Positions 53,285 to 62,978 are shown, numbered from the stretch's first letter. The stretch is 64,000 nt of DNA from Listeria farberi (GCF_014229245.1 NZ_JAARZJ010000009.1:1-64000), one strand, 5' to 3'. Program-made: numbers and translations. Notes: generated by a model not told the origin, from the letters alone.

Positions 53285-54577
53285 TTAATGTGGTAAAAAT
53301 GCTACAAGAATGAAGAATAATATGGCGATAACGATTAGGAACCAGTTAAGTTCGCGCCATTTACCAGTGAATACTTTTAATACAGGGTAAGAAATAAATC
53401 CGAATGCTAAGCCGATAGCGATGCTTGAAGTAAGTGGCATAGCTAGAATAACTAAGAAAGCAGGAAAAGCTTCATCTAGCGTATCCCAATCAATTTCTTT
53501 TACTGCGCCAATCATCATGCTACCAACAACGATAAGAGCTGGTGCCGTAATAGCAGAAATTCCAGAAACAGCGCCGACGAGTGGAGCGAAGAATGCCGAA
53601 ACCATGAATAGGATAGCTACTGTAAGAGTAGTAAGACCAGTACGTCCACCAGTTGCAACCCCAGCTGAAGATTCGATATAAGCACTTGTTGGAGTTGTAC
53701 CGAACATAGAACCAACACTTGTTGCAACCGCATCAGCCATTAATGCTTGTTTGGCGTTTGGTAATGATTCGCCTTTCATCAAGCCTGCTTTTTTAGCAAC
53801 ACCGATCATTGTACCGGTTGTATCAAAAATCGTTATAAGTAAGAAGGACAAGACGACAGCATAGAGCCCGTAACTCATCACATCACCAAAAGCGTGAATA
53901 GGATTAGTGAAGACGAATTCTGGCATTGGTGGAAGTTTGACAATACCTTGTGTAAATTTAAGTTCACCAGTGATAAAAGCAATGATACCAGTGGCAATCA
54001 TCCCAATAAATAAAGCACCTTTTACGTTTAAAGCAAGCAAGATTAAAGTAATTAAAAGACCAACAATAGCTAAAATAGCTTCTTTGGAATGTAAGTCACC
54101 TAAACCTACTAAGTTAGAATCATTAGAAACGATAATGCCTGTCATACGGAAGCCAAGGAAAGCGATAAATAAACCAATACCGGCAGTAATCCCAGCTTTT
54201 AAATTATGTGGAATGGCTTCAATGATTTTTTCACGAAGCGGTGTTAAAGATAATAGTAAGAAAATAATACCTGCTACAAAGACCGCAGCGAATGCGACCG
54301 AATAATCTAGTTTTTGTGTTGTAACTACTGTTACGAAATAAGCATTCATACCAAGTCCTGGCGCAATCGCGATTGGATAGTTAGCGAAAATCGCCATCCA
54401 TAATGTACCAATAACTGCTGAAATGATTGTTGCCATAAATACAGTATTGAATGGAACACCTGCTGCGGAAAGAATTGCTGGGTTAACGACTACAATATAA
54501 ACCATCGTGAGGAATGTAGTAAAACCAGAGATAACTTCCGTTTTAACATCTGTACCGTTTGCCTTTAATTGAAACAT
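53285..54577 (-). CDS. guanine/hypoxanthine permease, NCS2 AzgA-type (PbuG-like)
   Basis: The 430-residue transporter has about 12-14 membrane helices. TEVISGFTTFLTMVYIVVVN (about residues 13-32), the ligand-site region SLPNAKQALMADAVATSVGS (about 276-295) and the TTPTSAYIESSAGVATGGRT segment (about 299-318) are AzgA marks. It takes up purine bases with protons. AAAAGGAG precedes the start. A PurBox pair lies in its upstream region, consistent with PurR control as for B. subtilis pbuG. Confidence 0.92.
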   Translation of the reverse strand: MFQLKANGTDVKTEVISGFTTFLTMVYIVVVNPAILSAAGVPFNTVFMATIISAVIGTLWMAIFANYPIAIAPGLGMNAYFVTVVTTQKLDYSVAFAAVFVAGIIFLLLSLTPLREKIIEAIPHNLKAGITAGIGLFIAFLGFRMTGIIVSNDSNLVGLGDLHSKEAILAIVGLLITLILLALNVKGALFIGMIATGIIAFITGELKFTQGIVKLPPMPEFVFTNPIHAFGDVMSYGLYAVVLSFLLITIFDTTGTMIGVAKKAGLMKGESLPNAKQALMADAVATSVGSMFGTTPTSAYIESSAGVATGGRTGLTTLTVAILFMVSAFFAPLVGAVSGISAITAPALIVVGSMMIGAVKEIDWDTLDEAFPAFLVILAMPLTSSIAIGLAFGFISYPVLKVFTGKWRELNWFLIVIAILFFILVAFLPH

Positions 54578-54619
54578 GCGTGTGTTTCACTCCTTTTTTA
54601 AAAATCATGCTTAATGGTA

Positions 54620-54662
54620 AATAACGAACATTAAAAACCACAAATACAATATTATTCGTTTT
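54620..54662 (-). promoter_or_regulatory. PurR operator (inverted PurBox pair)
   Basis: On the plus strand CGAACATT at 54625-54632 fits the PurBox perfectly, and ATTATTCG at 54651-54658 is a second inverted box with one change. The outer span of 34 bases equals that of the B. subtilis purE operator as I recall it. It would let PurR repress the permease gene when PRPP is low. Confidence 0.6.
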
Positions 54663-54750
54663 TTACTAAAAAAGCAACCCTTTTTTGAAGATTTCTTAAA
54701 TAGTTTATCTATGTTACAATGAAAGTATCACTTATACTAGGAGGATGCAT

Positions 54751-55380
54751 GTGAAGGCGGTTGTTTTTGATTTTGATGGGACCATGCTTGATACGGAGAA
54801 TTTATGGTATACAGAGACAATGAACTATTTGAAAGATACGTATGATATTGATTTGCCAGATGAAATTTATCAACAAATTATTGGCACAAGTGAAGAACCG
54901 ATTATTCGTTATATGATGGAAGCAACGAACGGGGCTTTTGATAAAGAAGCTTTTTTAAGTACCGTGGCGGAAGCTTGTTATCTTGGCCAACAGTCACTTG
55001 ACTTTCGTGATGGTTTTAAAGAATTTTTTGAACAAGTAAAAGCGAATGATTATAAAATAGGTCTTGCAACGAGTTCGGGATTTGACTGGATTGAGCCTAC
55101 GTTGGATCGTCTGGGCATTTTAGCTGATTTTGAAACGATTCAAACGGCGGATCATGTGGATGAAATTAAACCACATCCGGCACTTTATTTGCAAGCAGTA
55201 GAAGCTCTTGGTGTGAAGCCAGAAGAAGCCATTGCTATAGAAGATTCAAAAAATGGTGCACTATCCGCAATGCAGGCGGGGTTAAAAGTATATATCGTAC
55301 CAAATGAAGCTACGAAAAATATCACTTTTCCAAAAGGGGCGACGGTTGTTTCTTCTTTTGCAGAAATCAATTTAAAATAA
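54751..55380 (+). CDS. HAD-superfamily phosphatase/phosphoglucomutase-like (PGMB family)
   Basis: The 209-residue protein has motif I VFDFDGTMLDTENL (about residues 4-17), motif II LATSSGFDW (about 107-115), a Lys in EIKPHPALY (about 137-145) and motif IV AIEDSKNGA (about 161-169) with a helical cap. It fits the beta-phosphoglucomutase/YhcW branch. The GTG at 54751 is preferred because AGGAGG ends 6 bases before it; the ATG at 54745 touches the site. It is monocistronic with a TACAAT box at 54715-54720. Confidence 0.87.
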   Translation: MKAVVFDFDGTMLDTENLWYTETMNYLKDTYDIDLPDEIYQQIIGTSEEPIIRYMMEATNGAFDKEAFLSTVAEACYLGQQSLDFRDGFKEFFEQVKANDYKIGLATSSGFDWIEPTLDRLGILADFETIQTADHVDEIKPHPALYLQAVEALGVKPEEAIAIEDSKNGALSAMQAGLKVYIVPNEATKNITFPKGATVVSSFAEINLK

Positions 55381-55424
55381 AAAAAGAGCAAACTTGCGAA
55401 TGAAGCGAGTTTGCTCTTTTGATT
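55378..55424. terminator. bidirectional terminator between HAD and aminotransferase genes
   Basis: AAAAAGAGCAAACTTGC pairs with GCGAGTTTGCTCTTTT; T tracts on both strands. Confidence 0.92.
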
Positions 55425-56574
55425 AAAATGTTAATTTAGCTAGACGGTCAAATGCTTCTTCTAGTACACTTATGTCTTGGGTTGCGGCTAAACGAACATA
55501 GTTATCACCAGATTCACCGAAAGCTAGCCCAGGAATTACGAGGACTTGTGTTTCTTTTAAGACATATTCTGTGAAGGAAACAGAATCCATTTGTGTTTTG
55601 GAAATATTAATAAAGGCATAAATCGAACCTTTAAGTGGATGTAAGGAAAGATAAGGGATTTCTTCTACCCGTTTTGAGATGTATTCTAGGCGTTTTTGGA
55701 AAGTTTTTGTGACTAAAGGAATTAGTTTCTCGGAATGGTTTAACGCGTAAATAGCTGCTCTTTGGGACGGCGTGGGAGCGGAATAAGTAATTCCTTCATT
55801 TATGATCTTCGCTGCTTCATTTAAATAAGTAGGAGCAATCATATAACCTAAGCGCCAACCTGTCATCGCGAAATTTTTAGACATGCTACCAAATGTAATC
55901 GTATGGTCCGGTGCAAATTTGGCCATTGGTACGAAGTCTTCATAAAAACTAAAACCATCATACACTTCATCAGATAAAATAAAGAAATCATATTTTTGGG
56001 CTAAATTAGCAATTTTTTCAAAAGTTTCTGGTGAAAAAACAGCACCAGTCGGATTGTTAGGTGAATTTAAAATTAAAGCTTTCGTTTTATCGGTAATGGC
56101 TGCTTCTAAAATATCGACATTAATCGCAAAGTCGTCTTTTTCATATGTTGGAATGATAATTGGCGTACCACCAGAATTCAATACTTGATCTTTATAAGGA
56201 GAGAAGTAAGGTTCATGAATAATGACTTCATCGCCGTCGTCTAAAATGGTTTGCAAAGTTAAATACATGCCATGAAGTGCGCCGACTGTTGCACGGATTT
56301 GGCTACGTTCAAAAGAAAGGGCATAGTTACGGCTGAAATAACCACGAATCGCATCGATTAGTTCCACATCCCCACCAGATTCTGTATATTTTGTATGACC
56401 AGCTCGAACATCTTCGAAAGCAGCATTAATAATCGATTCATCCGTGATTAAATCAGGATCACCGATGGATAAATCGAGAATATCAGGCATTGTTTTTGCA
56501 AGCGTTCCAATATCAGCTAGGATATTAACGGGCATTTGTTGATGTTTTTTAGCAATCTTTGAATTATTCATCAT
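55423..56574 (-). CDS. class I/II PLP-dependent aminotransferase (PatA/AspC-like)
   Basis: The 383-residue enzyme has the fold type I aminotransferase marks: LNSPNNPTGAVF (about residues 167-178), the PLP lysine in GSMSKNFAMTGWRLGY (about 228-243) and an Arg in NYVRLAAT near 362. It uses PLP to move amino groups; the substrate is probably aspartate or an aromatic or branched-chain amino acid. AAAAGGAG lies 10 bases before the ATG. It sits downstream of the arpJ-type transporter genes with a 72-base gap and is likely co-transcribed. Confidence 0.9.
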   Translation of the reverse strand: MMNNSKIAKKHQQMPVNILADIGTLAKTMPDILDLSIGDPDLITDESIINAAFEDVRAGHTKYTESGGDVELIDAIRGYFSRNYALSFERSQIRATVGALHGMYLTLQTILDDGDEVIIHEPYFSPYKDQVLNSGGTPIIIPTYEKDDFAINVDILEAAITDKTKALILNSPNNPTGAVFSPETFEKIANLAQKYDFFILSDEVYDGFSFYEDFVPMAKFAPDHTITFGSMSKNFAMTGWRLGYMIAPTYLNEAAKIINEGITYSAPTPSQRAAIYALNHSEKLIPLVTKTFQKRLEYISKRVEEIPYLSLHPLKGSIYAFINISKTQMDSVSFTEYVLKETQVLVIPGLAFGESGDNYVRLAATQDISVLEEAFDRLAKLTF

Positions 56575-56646
56575 GTTTAATTAGCTCCTTTTTTCTATAA
56601 GTGCAGATAAACGCCTCACCTAAAATAGGCGAGACGTAATCTATGT

Positions 56647-57372
56647 TTATGCTAATACTTTTCCTAAAAAGTCTTTAGTACGATCGTTTTGAGGGTTTCC
56701 GAATATTTCTTCTGGTGTACCTTGTTCTTGAACCACTCCGGCATCCATAAAGACAACACGGTCGGCAACTTCTCTTGCAAAGCCCATTTCGTGTGTGACA
56801 ACAACCATCGTCATACCTTCTTTCGCAAGCGACTTCATAACGCTTAAAACTTCACCGACCATTTCGGGGTCGAGTGCGGAAGTTGGTTCATCGAATAGCA
56901 TTACGTCAGGATTCATTGCAAGGGCTCGCGCAATAGCGACCCGTTGTTGTTGTCCACCAGAAAGCTGGGAAGGATAACTAGTTGCTTTATCAGCCAGGCC
57001 GACTTTTTCAAGTAGAGAAAGGGCATGTTTTTTAGCAGCTGAACTATCTTCGTTTTTTACTTTCATTGGAGCTAACATTAGGTTTTCAAGGACATTTTTA
57101 TGCGGGAATAAGTTGAAGTTTTGGAAAACCATGCCCATTTTTTGACGAAGTTCGTTCACGTTTGTTTGTTTTGCCATTAGGTCTTTGTTTTCGAAGAGAA
57201 TTGTGCCGGTTGTTGGTTGTTCTAATAAGTTTAGGCAACGTAAGAAGGTACTTTTCCCGCTTCCGGAAGGGCCGATAACTACGACCACTTCTCCGGATGC
57301 GATTTCAAGGTCAATGCCTTTTAAGACTTCTAATTTACCGAAATGTTTGTGTAAGTTTTTAATATTAATCAC
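56647..57372 (-). CDS. amino-acid ABC transporter ATP-binding protein
   Basis: The 241-residue ATPase has Walker [10 protein letters not shown] (about residues 34-42), signature [15 protein letters not shown] (about 138-152) and Walker [15 protein letters not shown] (about 159-172). It energises the fused binding-protein/permease encoded just upstream, which it overlaps by eight bases. With ArpJ it makes a glutamine-type amino-acid importer. Its family is the GlnQ group. Confidence 0.93.
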   Translation of the reverse strand: MINIKNLHKHFGKLEVLKGIDLEIASGEVVVVIGPSGSGKSTFLRCLNLLEQPTTGTILFENKDLMAKQTNVNELRQKMGMVFQNFNLFPHKNVLENLMLAPMKVKNEDSSAAKKHALSLLEKVGLADKATSYPSQLSGGQQQRVAIARALAMNPDVMLFDEPTSALDPEMVGEVLSVMKSLAKEGMTMVVVTHEMGFAREVADRVVFMDAGVVQEQGTPEEIFGNPQNDRTKDFLGKVLA

Positions 57373-58825
57373 TTGTTCTCATTCTCCTTTCAGCAACACC
57401 TAGTAGCCTTGACAAGCTAAATGTTAGTACAAAGTAAATTAATGATGTGATGATTAGCGGGATAAACGGTTTGAAGCTTGCTCCTTGGACTACGCCAGTC
57501 ATAAACATTAGTTCTGTTACACCGATAACCGATACGATGGAAGATTCTTTAATAACAGTGACGAATTCATTCCCAAGTGCAGGCAGAATATTTTTCACAG
57601 CTTGTGGCAAGATGATATAACGCATGCTAGCTCCTTGTGTCATACCAAGGGAACGAGCTGCTTCCATTTGGCCTTTATTGACAGCAGAAATACCTGCGCG
57701 GATAATTTCAGCAACATAAGCAGCACTGTTTAGCGATAGGGCGATGCAACCAGAAACAAAGGCGGATACATCCATACCGATAATTTGTGTCCCGAAAAAG
57801 ACGATGAAAATCTGAATTAGAAGTGGCGTACCACGAACAAATTCAATATAACATGCTGCTGGCCAGCGTAACCATCTTGTTTTCGCAAGTTTCATAAGGG
57901 CTAGTAATGATCCGAGAATTGCGCCACATAATACGCCAATTGCAGCAAGAGCAATCGTAATTAATGTACCAGTGATAAAGTAATTACCGTATTTTTCGTA
58001 AAAGCTACCGTCTTGGAACATTAGTTTGTTGGCTTCGTTTTGGTATTTCTTCAGTAAGCCGGTATCTTGAATATTTTTAATAGAAGCGTTAACTTTTTCT
58101 TGTAAAGCGGTGGAACCTTTTGGCATTGCAATGGCTGTCTCCTTGCTACCATTGACAAATTTAATATCTGCTAATGCGAGTGTTTTATCTTGGCTAATAT
58201 AAGCTTCTGCAACTGGACCTTCTAATACTACTGCATCAAGTTTATTGCTTTTAAGGTTCAGGATTAAATCGGGTACTTTTTGAAGGGAAACAACGTCTGA
58301 ACCAACTAGTTCATTTTTAGCTAATTCTTCTTGCGTTGTTTGTTTTTGGGCACCAACTTTAATGCCATTAAAATCATTTACACTTGTAAATTTCTCTTTA
58401 TCCGTTTTTCTAATTACAACGCGTTGTTGTACAAACATATACGGGTCAGAGAAATCGACTTCTTTTTGACGTTCTGGAGTTGGTGACATACCAGAAATAA
58501 TCATATCAATTTTGCCAGTTTTTAGTGAACCGAGCAAGCTATCGAAGTTCATTTCTTTAATATCTAACTTAACGTCTAAATCTTTGGCAATTTTTTCAGC
58601 GATACTTACATCAAAACCGACAACCTTATCTTTACCGTCGATGGTTTGATGAAATTCATACGGCGGATAATCAGCAGAAAGTCCAACTGTTAAAACACCT
58701 TTTTCTTGAATTTTAGTTAAAGTTTCATCTTGCGTATCAGCGGCTAACACTGTTGTGAAGCCAGAAAATACAAATATAAAAATAAGTAAAATTGCTGTGA
58801 ACTTTTGTAATACATGCTTCTGCAT
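57365..58825 (-). CDS. arpJ: ArpJ: fused amino-acid binding protein and permease
   Basis: The 486-residue protein joins a signal segment (about residues 11-28), a solute-binding domain (about 40-265) and a permease with four or five helices (about 280-475). [20 protein letters not shown] (about 49-68) is the family 3 binding-protein opening, and [20 protein letters not shown] (about 401-420) is the EAA loop. L. monocytogenes ArpJ has this form and was found as a gene induced inside host cells. The binding domain is thus tethered to its own channel. It overlaps its ATPase gene by eight bases. Confidence 0.92.
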   Translation of the reverse strand: MQKHVLQKFTAILLIFIFVFSGFTTVLAADTQDETLTKIQEKGVLTVGLSADYPPYEFHQTIDGKDKVVGFDVSIAEKIAKDLDVKLDIKEMNFDSLLGSLKTGKIDMIISGMSPTPERQKEVDFSDPYMFVQQRVVIRKTDKEKFTSVNDFNGIKVGAQKQTTQEELAKNELVGSDVVSLQKVPDLILNLKSNKLDAVVLEGPVAEAYISQDKTLALADIKFVNGSKETAIAMPKGSTALQEKVNASIKNIQDTGLLKKYQNEANKLMFQDGSFYEKYGNYFITGTLITIALAAIGVLCGAILGSLLALMKLAKTRWLRWPAACYIEFVRGTPLLIQIFIVFFGTQIIGMDVSAFVSGCIALSLNSAAYVAEIIRAGISAVNKGQMEAARSLGMTQGASMRYIILPQAVKNILPALGNEFVTVIKESSIVSVIGVTELMFMTGVVQGASFKPFIPLIITSLIYFVLTFSLSRLLGVAERRMRTSD

Positions 58826-58890
58826 AAGTACAACTCCCTTTAATATTTGAGTAATTTATAATAAATGAATCGTTATTATCGATGTTTATT

Positions 58891-58919
58891 ATAATACATC
58901 AAAATGAGTAAATATGCAA
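58891..58919 (-). promoter_or_regulatory. sigma-A promoter of arpJ operon
   Basis: On the minus strand TTGCAT (58919-58914) and TATTAT (58896-58891) are 17 bases apart, about 60 bases before the arpJ start. Confidence 0.55.
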
Positions 58920-58976
58920 TAAGTTTTTAAGATAATCTTGATTTGTTCTTGTTTTTATTAGTTTTATTCAAAAAAA

Positions 58977-59012
58977 TGTATAAAAAGAGCCTTGCTATAA
59001 CAAGGCTCTAAA
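58977..59012 (-). terminator. terminator of DUF47-pit operon
   Basis: On the minus strand AGAGCCTTG pairs with CAAGGCTCT around TTATAG, followed by TTTTTATA. Confidence 0.9.
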
Positions 59013-59016
59013 TAAA

Positions 59017-60015
59017 TTATAAGATGAATCTTAGTACGTAGAAGATAAGAGCTGCAATCGTTGCAGAAATAGGAAGTGTGATAACCCATGTAATAATCAT
59101 GCGCTGGGCTGTATCCCATTTTACTCCTTTAACACGGTGAGCTGTTCCAACACCAAGGATAGAAGAGCTGATTACGTGTGTTGTACTAACTGGTAAATGA
59201 ATGAAAGTCGCACCGAAAATAATAATAACAGAACTTAAGTCAGCTGCTACACCGTTAACGGGTTTGATTTTCATAATTTTACCACCAACTGTTTTGATGA
59301 TTTTCCAACCACCAATACTCGTACCAATTGCCATAGCTACCGCACAGGATACTTGAACCCATAATTGCACATCATCTGTTGATTGGAAACCACTGGCAAT
59401 TAAAGCCATTGTGATTATCCCCATTGATTTTTGTGCATCATTTGTTCCGTGTGTATAGGATTGTAGGGCGGCTGTACCGACTTGAATCATTCGGAAGCGC
59501 CGATTGGTCGTGGCTAAGTTTAAGTTCTTCAAGAAAATCTTGAAGAGTGAATATATCGTGTAACCGACTACGAAAGCAAGTACAGGAGATACTAATAAAC
59601 CAACAATGATTTTAGTAAATCCACTATATTCGATAGCTGCAAATCCGGCTGATGCAATAGCTGCACCTGCAATGGAACCAATCAAGGCATGAGAGGAACT
59701 ACTAGGAATCCCGAAATACCAAGTAATTAAGTTCCATGCGATTGCCGAAAGTAATGCTGCTAAAATAACAAGTTCCCCGTGACCTAAATCAAATGGGTTA
59801 ACAATGTCTTTTGTAATAGTTTTGGCAACTCCTGTGAATGAAATAGCACCCACAAAGTTCATTACTGCTGCAAGAATAATCGCATGTCGTGGTTTTAAGG
59901 CTTTTGTAGAGACACTAGTCGCAATTGCGTTAGCTGTATCATGAAACCCATTGATTAGGTCAAATGCAAGCGCAGCAAGTACGATGACAAGGGTGATTAG
60001 AAACATTCCTTCCAT
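59017..60015 (-). CDS. pit: low-affinity inorganic phosphate transporter (Pit family)
   Basis: The 332-residue membrane protein is a PiT-family transporter with about ten helices. The duplicated PiT signature is present: GFHDTANAIATSVSTKAL (about residues 23-40) in the first half and TNDAQKSMGIITMAL (about 195-209) in the second. It moves phosphate (with metal ion or as complex) together with a cation. It follows the DUF47 gene by 13 bases on the minus strand. The first ATG at 60015 has AAGGGA about 9 bases before it. Confidence 0.93.
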   Translation of the reverse strand: MEGMFLITLVIVLAALAFDLINGFHDTANAIATSVSTKALKPRHAIILAAVMNFVGAISFTGVAKTITKDIVNPFDLGHGELVILAALLSAIAWNLITWYFGIPSSSSHALIGSIAGAAIASAGFAAIEYSGFTKIIVGLLVSPVLAFVVGYTIYSLFKIFLKNLNLATTNRRFRMIQVGTAALQSYTHGTNDAQKSMGIITMALIASGFQSTDDVQLWVQVSCAVAMAIGTSIGGWKIIKTVGGKIMKIKPVNGVAADLSSVIIIFGATFIHLPVSTTHVISSSILGVGTAHRVKGVKWDTAQRMIITWVITLPISATIAALIFYVLRFIL

Positions 60016-60028
60016 CTATCTAGGTCCC

Positions 60029-60649
60029 TTACGCATTTTTCATGACAATTGATTCAAGCGTATTGGCAACGCTTTGACAACTATCAGCAATGTCTTCTAA
60101 TTTTTCATAAACTTCTCTTAGACGAATAAGTTTAATTGGATCTTTTTCGTTTTGGAAAAGTTGGATTAGTGATTCGCGGTAAACATCATCACATTGAGAT
60201 TCGTAATCTTTAATTTGAATTGCAAGTTTACGAACATCTTTTAATTTTTTATCAAAAACAAGGTCAACTGCTTTTTCAATTTCAACAGTGCTTGCTTGGA
60301 TAGCTTGGATAAATTTAGTCATGTATTCATCGTAATGAGTGATTTGGCAGATTTCAAGTGAGAAAGCTGTTTCATCAAGTGCATCCATCACGTCATCAAG
60401 GCGGTTAGTAAGTTCTAACATATCCTCACGTTCGATTGGTGTGATAAAAGCGTCATTTAATTCCATAATCATTTTATGAACCATGGAGTCCCCAGCTGTT
60501 TCATATTCTTTGATTTTATTCGAGAAAGTATGTAAATCCTCCACCGAATTAATGTTGTAAGTTGCAAAGAAATTTGCACCTTCATGTAAATTTACTGCAA
60601 TGTCATGCAACAACGAAGCAAAACGGTCTTTTTTATTTTTAAAAGCCAT
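60029..60649 (-). CDS. DUF47/PhoU-like accessory protein of Pit transporter
   Basis: The 206-residue protein is all helical and fits the TIGR00153/DUF47 group: EGANFFATYN (about residues 24-33), DSMVHKMIMELNDAFITPIE (about 53-72) with a metal-binding look, and a final SCQSVANTLESIVMKNA. Such PhoU-like proteins are nearly always paired with Pit transporters and are thought to control them. The ATG at 60649 has GGGGGA 9 bases upstream; a longer reading to 60670 contains that site. Confidence 0.9.
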   Translation of the reverse strand: MAFKNKKDRFASLLHDIAVNLHEGANFFATYNINSVEDLHTFSNKIKEYETAGDSMVHKMIMELNDAFITPIEREDMLELTNRLDDVMDALDETAFSLEICQITHYDEYMTKFIQAIQASTVEIEKAVDLVFDKKLKDVRKLAIQIKDYESQCDDVYRESLIQLFQNEKDPIKLIRLREVYEKLEDIADSCQSVANTLESIVMKNA

Positions 60650-61034
60650 TTTCTTAATTCCCCCGATCATTTTTGGTCATTAATAATCAGCTCGCTTTTA
60701 CTTTGAAAAGGGAGCTTTTTTCTTAACGATAAGTTAACAAAAACAAATAAAAAATTTGATAGATCTTTACCACAAATTAATACTAACATAGGATGGGAAT
60801 AAATAGGAAACTTTTTTTTGCTGAAAGCGCAAATAAACGACCTGACAGCGTTTCCAATGGCTGTTTTTAGGTGTTTCATTAAATGAATAAAAAAAGTGGA
60901 TTTTTTGTGGCTTTTTATTAGGAGAGTAAGGTGCATTTCGGTATACTGGTTTTAAAATATAAATTTGCGAAAATAGTGTATAATTCATTTAAGAGAAAAA
61001 GTTCACAAATAGTTTTCGTGAGGAGGGTTTTGTT
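60650..61034. other. 385-base intergenic region between DUF47-pit and aldo/keto reductase genes
   Basis: The gap holds a terminator-like hairpin on the plus strand (AGCTC/GAGCT with T tail, 60689-60722), two TTAACG/TTAACA hexamers with an 11-base period at 60723-60739 that resemble half a PhoP box, and a TATAAT at 60979-60984 for the reductase gene. Weak frames on the minus strand (60667-60988) have no ribosome site and are not called. Confidence 0.5.
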
Positions 61035-61919
61035 TTGACAAAAACTTTACAAGACAGAATGGTATTACCAGGGAATGAGACAATTCCTTATATTGGGCTT
61101 GGCGTTTTTCAAGTAACTGAGCAAGAATTTATCGCTGGCGCTGTAGAGAAGGCCATTGAAGTTGGTTATCGGTTGTTTGATACAGCGGCAGTTTACAATA
61201 ATGAAGCCATTGTTGGGCAGGCGATTGCAAGTAGTGCAGTCTCGCGAGAAGAATTATTTATTAGTTCGAAAGTGTGGAACGGGGATCTTGGCTATGATGA
61301 AACCTTAATTGCTTTTGAACGTACGCTTCGAAATTTGAAGTTGGATTATTTGGATTTGTATTTAATTCACTGGCCAGTAGCGGGTAAATACCGAGATTCA
61401 TGGCGAGCTATGGAGCGACTTCATGATGAAAAACTTATTAAATCTATTGGGGTTGCGAATTTTAAACAACATCATTTAAGTGATTTATTGGTTACCGCAA
61501 ATGAAAAACCAGTTTTAAACCAGGTGGAAACGCATCCACTTTTACCGCAAAATGACCTTCGGAAATATTTGGCGGAACAGAATATCGCGCATGCTGCCTG
61601 GTCACCGCTCGCTAAAGGAATATTAATGCAAAATCCGGTTATTACAGAAATTGCGAAAAAACACCAAGCTTCTGTTGACCAAGTGATTTTACAGTGGCAT
61701 TTGAACCGAAATACGATTATTTTCCCTAAATCGATTACGTCTAGCCGCATTGAAGAAAATTCGCGACTTTCATACTTCCAGCTGGATGCAAGTGATATGG
61801 AAAAGGTCGACCGACTAGAAACAGGTAAACGAGTTGGGCCAGACCCAGATGATTTAGAATACTTTTTAAGCAGTATTGAACGAGAACGTGCTTATTTAAC
61901 AGGTAGGGAAACCGAATGA
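61035..61919 (+). CDS. aldo/keto reductase
   Basis: The 294-residue enzyme has the AKR TIM barrel. Asp and Tyr of the tetrad lie in FDTAAVYNNE (about residues 48-57), the Lys in ISSKVWNG (about 77-84) and the His in LIHWPVAGKY (about 113-122). The NADPH tail motif IIFPKSITSSRIEEN (about 232-246) is intact. It reduces carbonyls such as 2,5-diketogluconate-type or methylglyoxal-like substrates. TTG at 61035 is the start, with AGGAGG 8 bases before. It overlaps the AlkD-like gene by four bases. Confidence 0.92.
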   Translation: MTKTLQDRMVLPGNETIPYIGLGVFQVTEQEFIAGAVEKAIEVGYRLFDTAAVYNNEAIVGQAIASSAVSREELFISSKVWNGDLGYDETLIAFERTLRNLKLDYLDLYLIHWPVAGKYRDSWRAMERLHDEKLIKSIGVANFKQHHLSDLLVTANEKPVLNQVETHPLLPQNDLRKYLAEQNIAHAAWSPLAKGILMQNPVITEIAKKHQASVDQVILQWHLNRNTIIFPKSITSSRIEENSRLSYFQLDASDMEKVDRLETGKRVGPDPDDLEYFLSSIERERAYLTGRETE

Positions 61920-62572
61920 CGACTATTCAAACGTTATTTCGTGCTAATCGTTCTGTAGTAGATGCCAAGCCAATGGAAGCATACATGAAAAACCAATTCT
62001 CATTTTTAGGAATTAGAGCCGCTGAACGAAAAAAATTAGTAGCTGATTTTTTAAGAGGAAATGGTATGCCGGATGATTTACTGGGACTTGTTGTGGAATT
62101 GTTTGCAGAAGAAGAGCGTGAATTTCAATACGCGGCAATTGATTTATTAAGTCGCTATGGGAAAAAGCAAGCCAGTGAAGCAATTGAAATCTATGAGCAA
62201 TTAATTACGACGAAACCATGGTGGGATACGGTGGATGGCTTAGCTGGAACGGTTGTAAGTAATCATTTTAAACTATATCCCGATTTAATCCCTATCTATA
62301 ATGAGGCGTGGATAAACGGAGATAATATTTGGCTAGCACGAACGGCCATTTTATTTCAATTAAAATATAAAGAAGAAACAGATGTAGATCTCTTATTCTC
62401 CAATTGTGAGAAATGGTTCGGTTCCAAAGAATTTTTTATTCAAAAAGCAATTGGATGGGCGCTTAGACAATATGCAAAAGTAGATAGTGAGGCAGTTCGC
62501 GACTTTGTAAACAGCCATACACTTGCACCACTTAGTCGCAGAGAAGCGCTTAAACATATTGGGGAGGCGTGA
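61916..62572 (+). CDS. DNA alkylation repair protein, AlkD-like
   Basis: The 218-residue protein is built of helical HEAT-like repeats and matches the AlkD group (DUF/COG4912). FSFLGIRAAERKKLVADFL (about residues 28-46), FQYAAIDLL (about 72-80) and WWDTVDGLAG (about 101-110) are conserved; the Trp-Asp pair marks the base-excision pocket. FFIQKAIGWALRQY (about 172-185) is the later mark. It would remove alkylated bases such as 3-methyladenine or 7-methylguanine. It overlaps the reductase gene by four bases. Confidence 0.9.
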   Translation: MTTIQTLFRANRSVVDAKPMEAYMKNQFSFLGIRAAERKKLVADFLRGNGMPDDLLGLVVELFAEEEREFQYAAIDLLSRYGKKQASEAIEIYEQLITTKPWWDTVDGLAGTVVSNHFKLYPDLIPIYNEAWINGDNIWLARTAILFQLKYKEETDVDLLFSNCEKWFGSKEFFIQKAIGWALRQYAKVDSEAVRDFVNSHTLAPLSRREALKHIGEA

Positions 62573-62573
62573 A

Positions 62574-62966
62574 ATGTTACATCATGTGGAAATCTATGTA
62601 GCTAATATCGAAAAAAGCCGGCTATTTTGGTCTGAGCTGTTAGAAGAGCTTTCTTATGAATTAAATCAAACGTGGGATGAAGGATTTAGCTATAAATTTG
62701 GAGAGACGTATTTAGTCTTTGTGCAAGCCGAGGAACCATTTCTAGCAGAGGGTTATCATCGTAAGCGAATTGGGCTTAACCATTTAGCTTTTCACGGTGG
62801 TACAAAGGAATGCGTGGATGCCTTTCGAGCTAAATTAAAAGCAAAAGGAATCAAGCTTCTATACGAAGACAAGTTTCCTTTTGCTGGTAGTAAAAATCAT
62901 TATGCTGTGTTTTTTGAAGATCCGGATGGTTTGAAAGTAGAGATTTGTACAGAAGTCACAATTTAA
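62574..62966 (+). CDS. glyoxalase/bleomycin-resistance-fold (VOC) protein
   Basis: The 130-residue protein has two beta-alpha-beta-beta-beta modules: LHHVEIYVANIEKSRLFW (about residues 2-19) and LNHLAFHGG (about 66-74), ending FFEDPDGLKVEI (about 114-125) with the metal-binding Glu. Substrate is unknown; VOC enzymes include glyoxalase, thiol transferases and dioxygenases. The ATG at 62574 has GGGGAGG at a good distance. It is one base beyond the AlkD-like stop, so the three genes form an operon. Confidence 0.87.
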   Translation: MLHHVEIYVANIEKSRLFWSELLEELSYELNQTWDEGFSYKFGETYLVFVQAEEPFLAEGYHRKRIGLNHLAFHGGTKECVDAFRAKLKAKGIKLLYEDKFPFAGSKNHYAVFFEDPDGLKVEICTEVTI

Positions 62967-62978
62967 TATTGTGGCTTT

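Noticed and set aside
53907-54305. 132-aa plus-strand frame inside the purine permease gene
   Set aside because: It is antisense to a clear permease and shows low-complexity Lys/Ile content.
60667-60988. Two minus-strand frames upstream of the DUF47 gene
   Set aside because: They have no ribosome binding sites, and the region holds promoter and hairpin signals.
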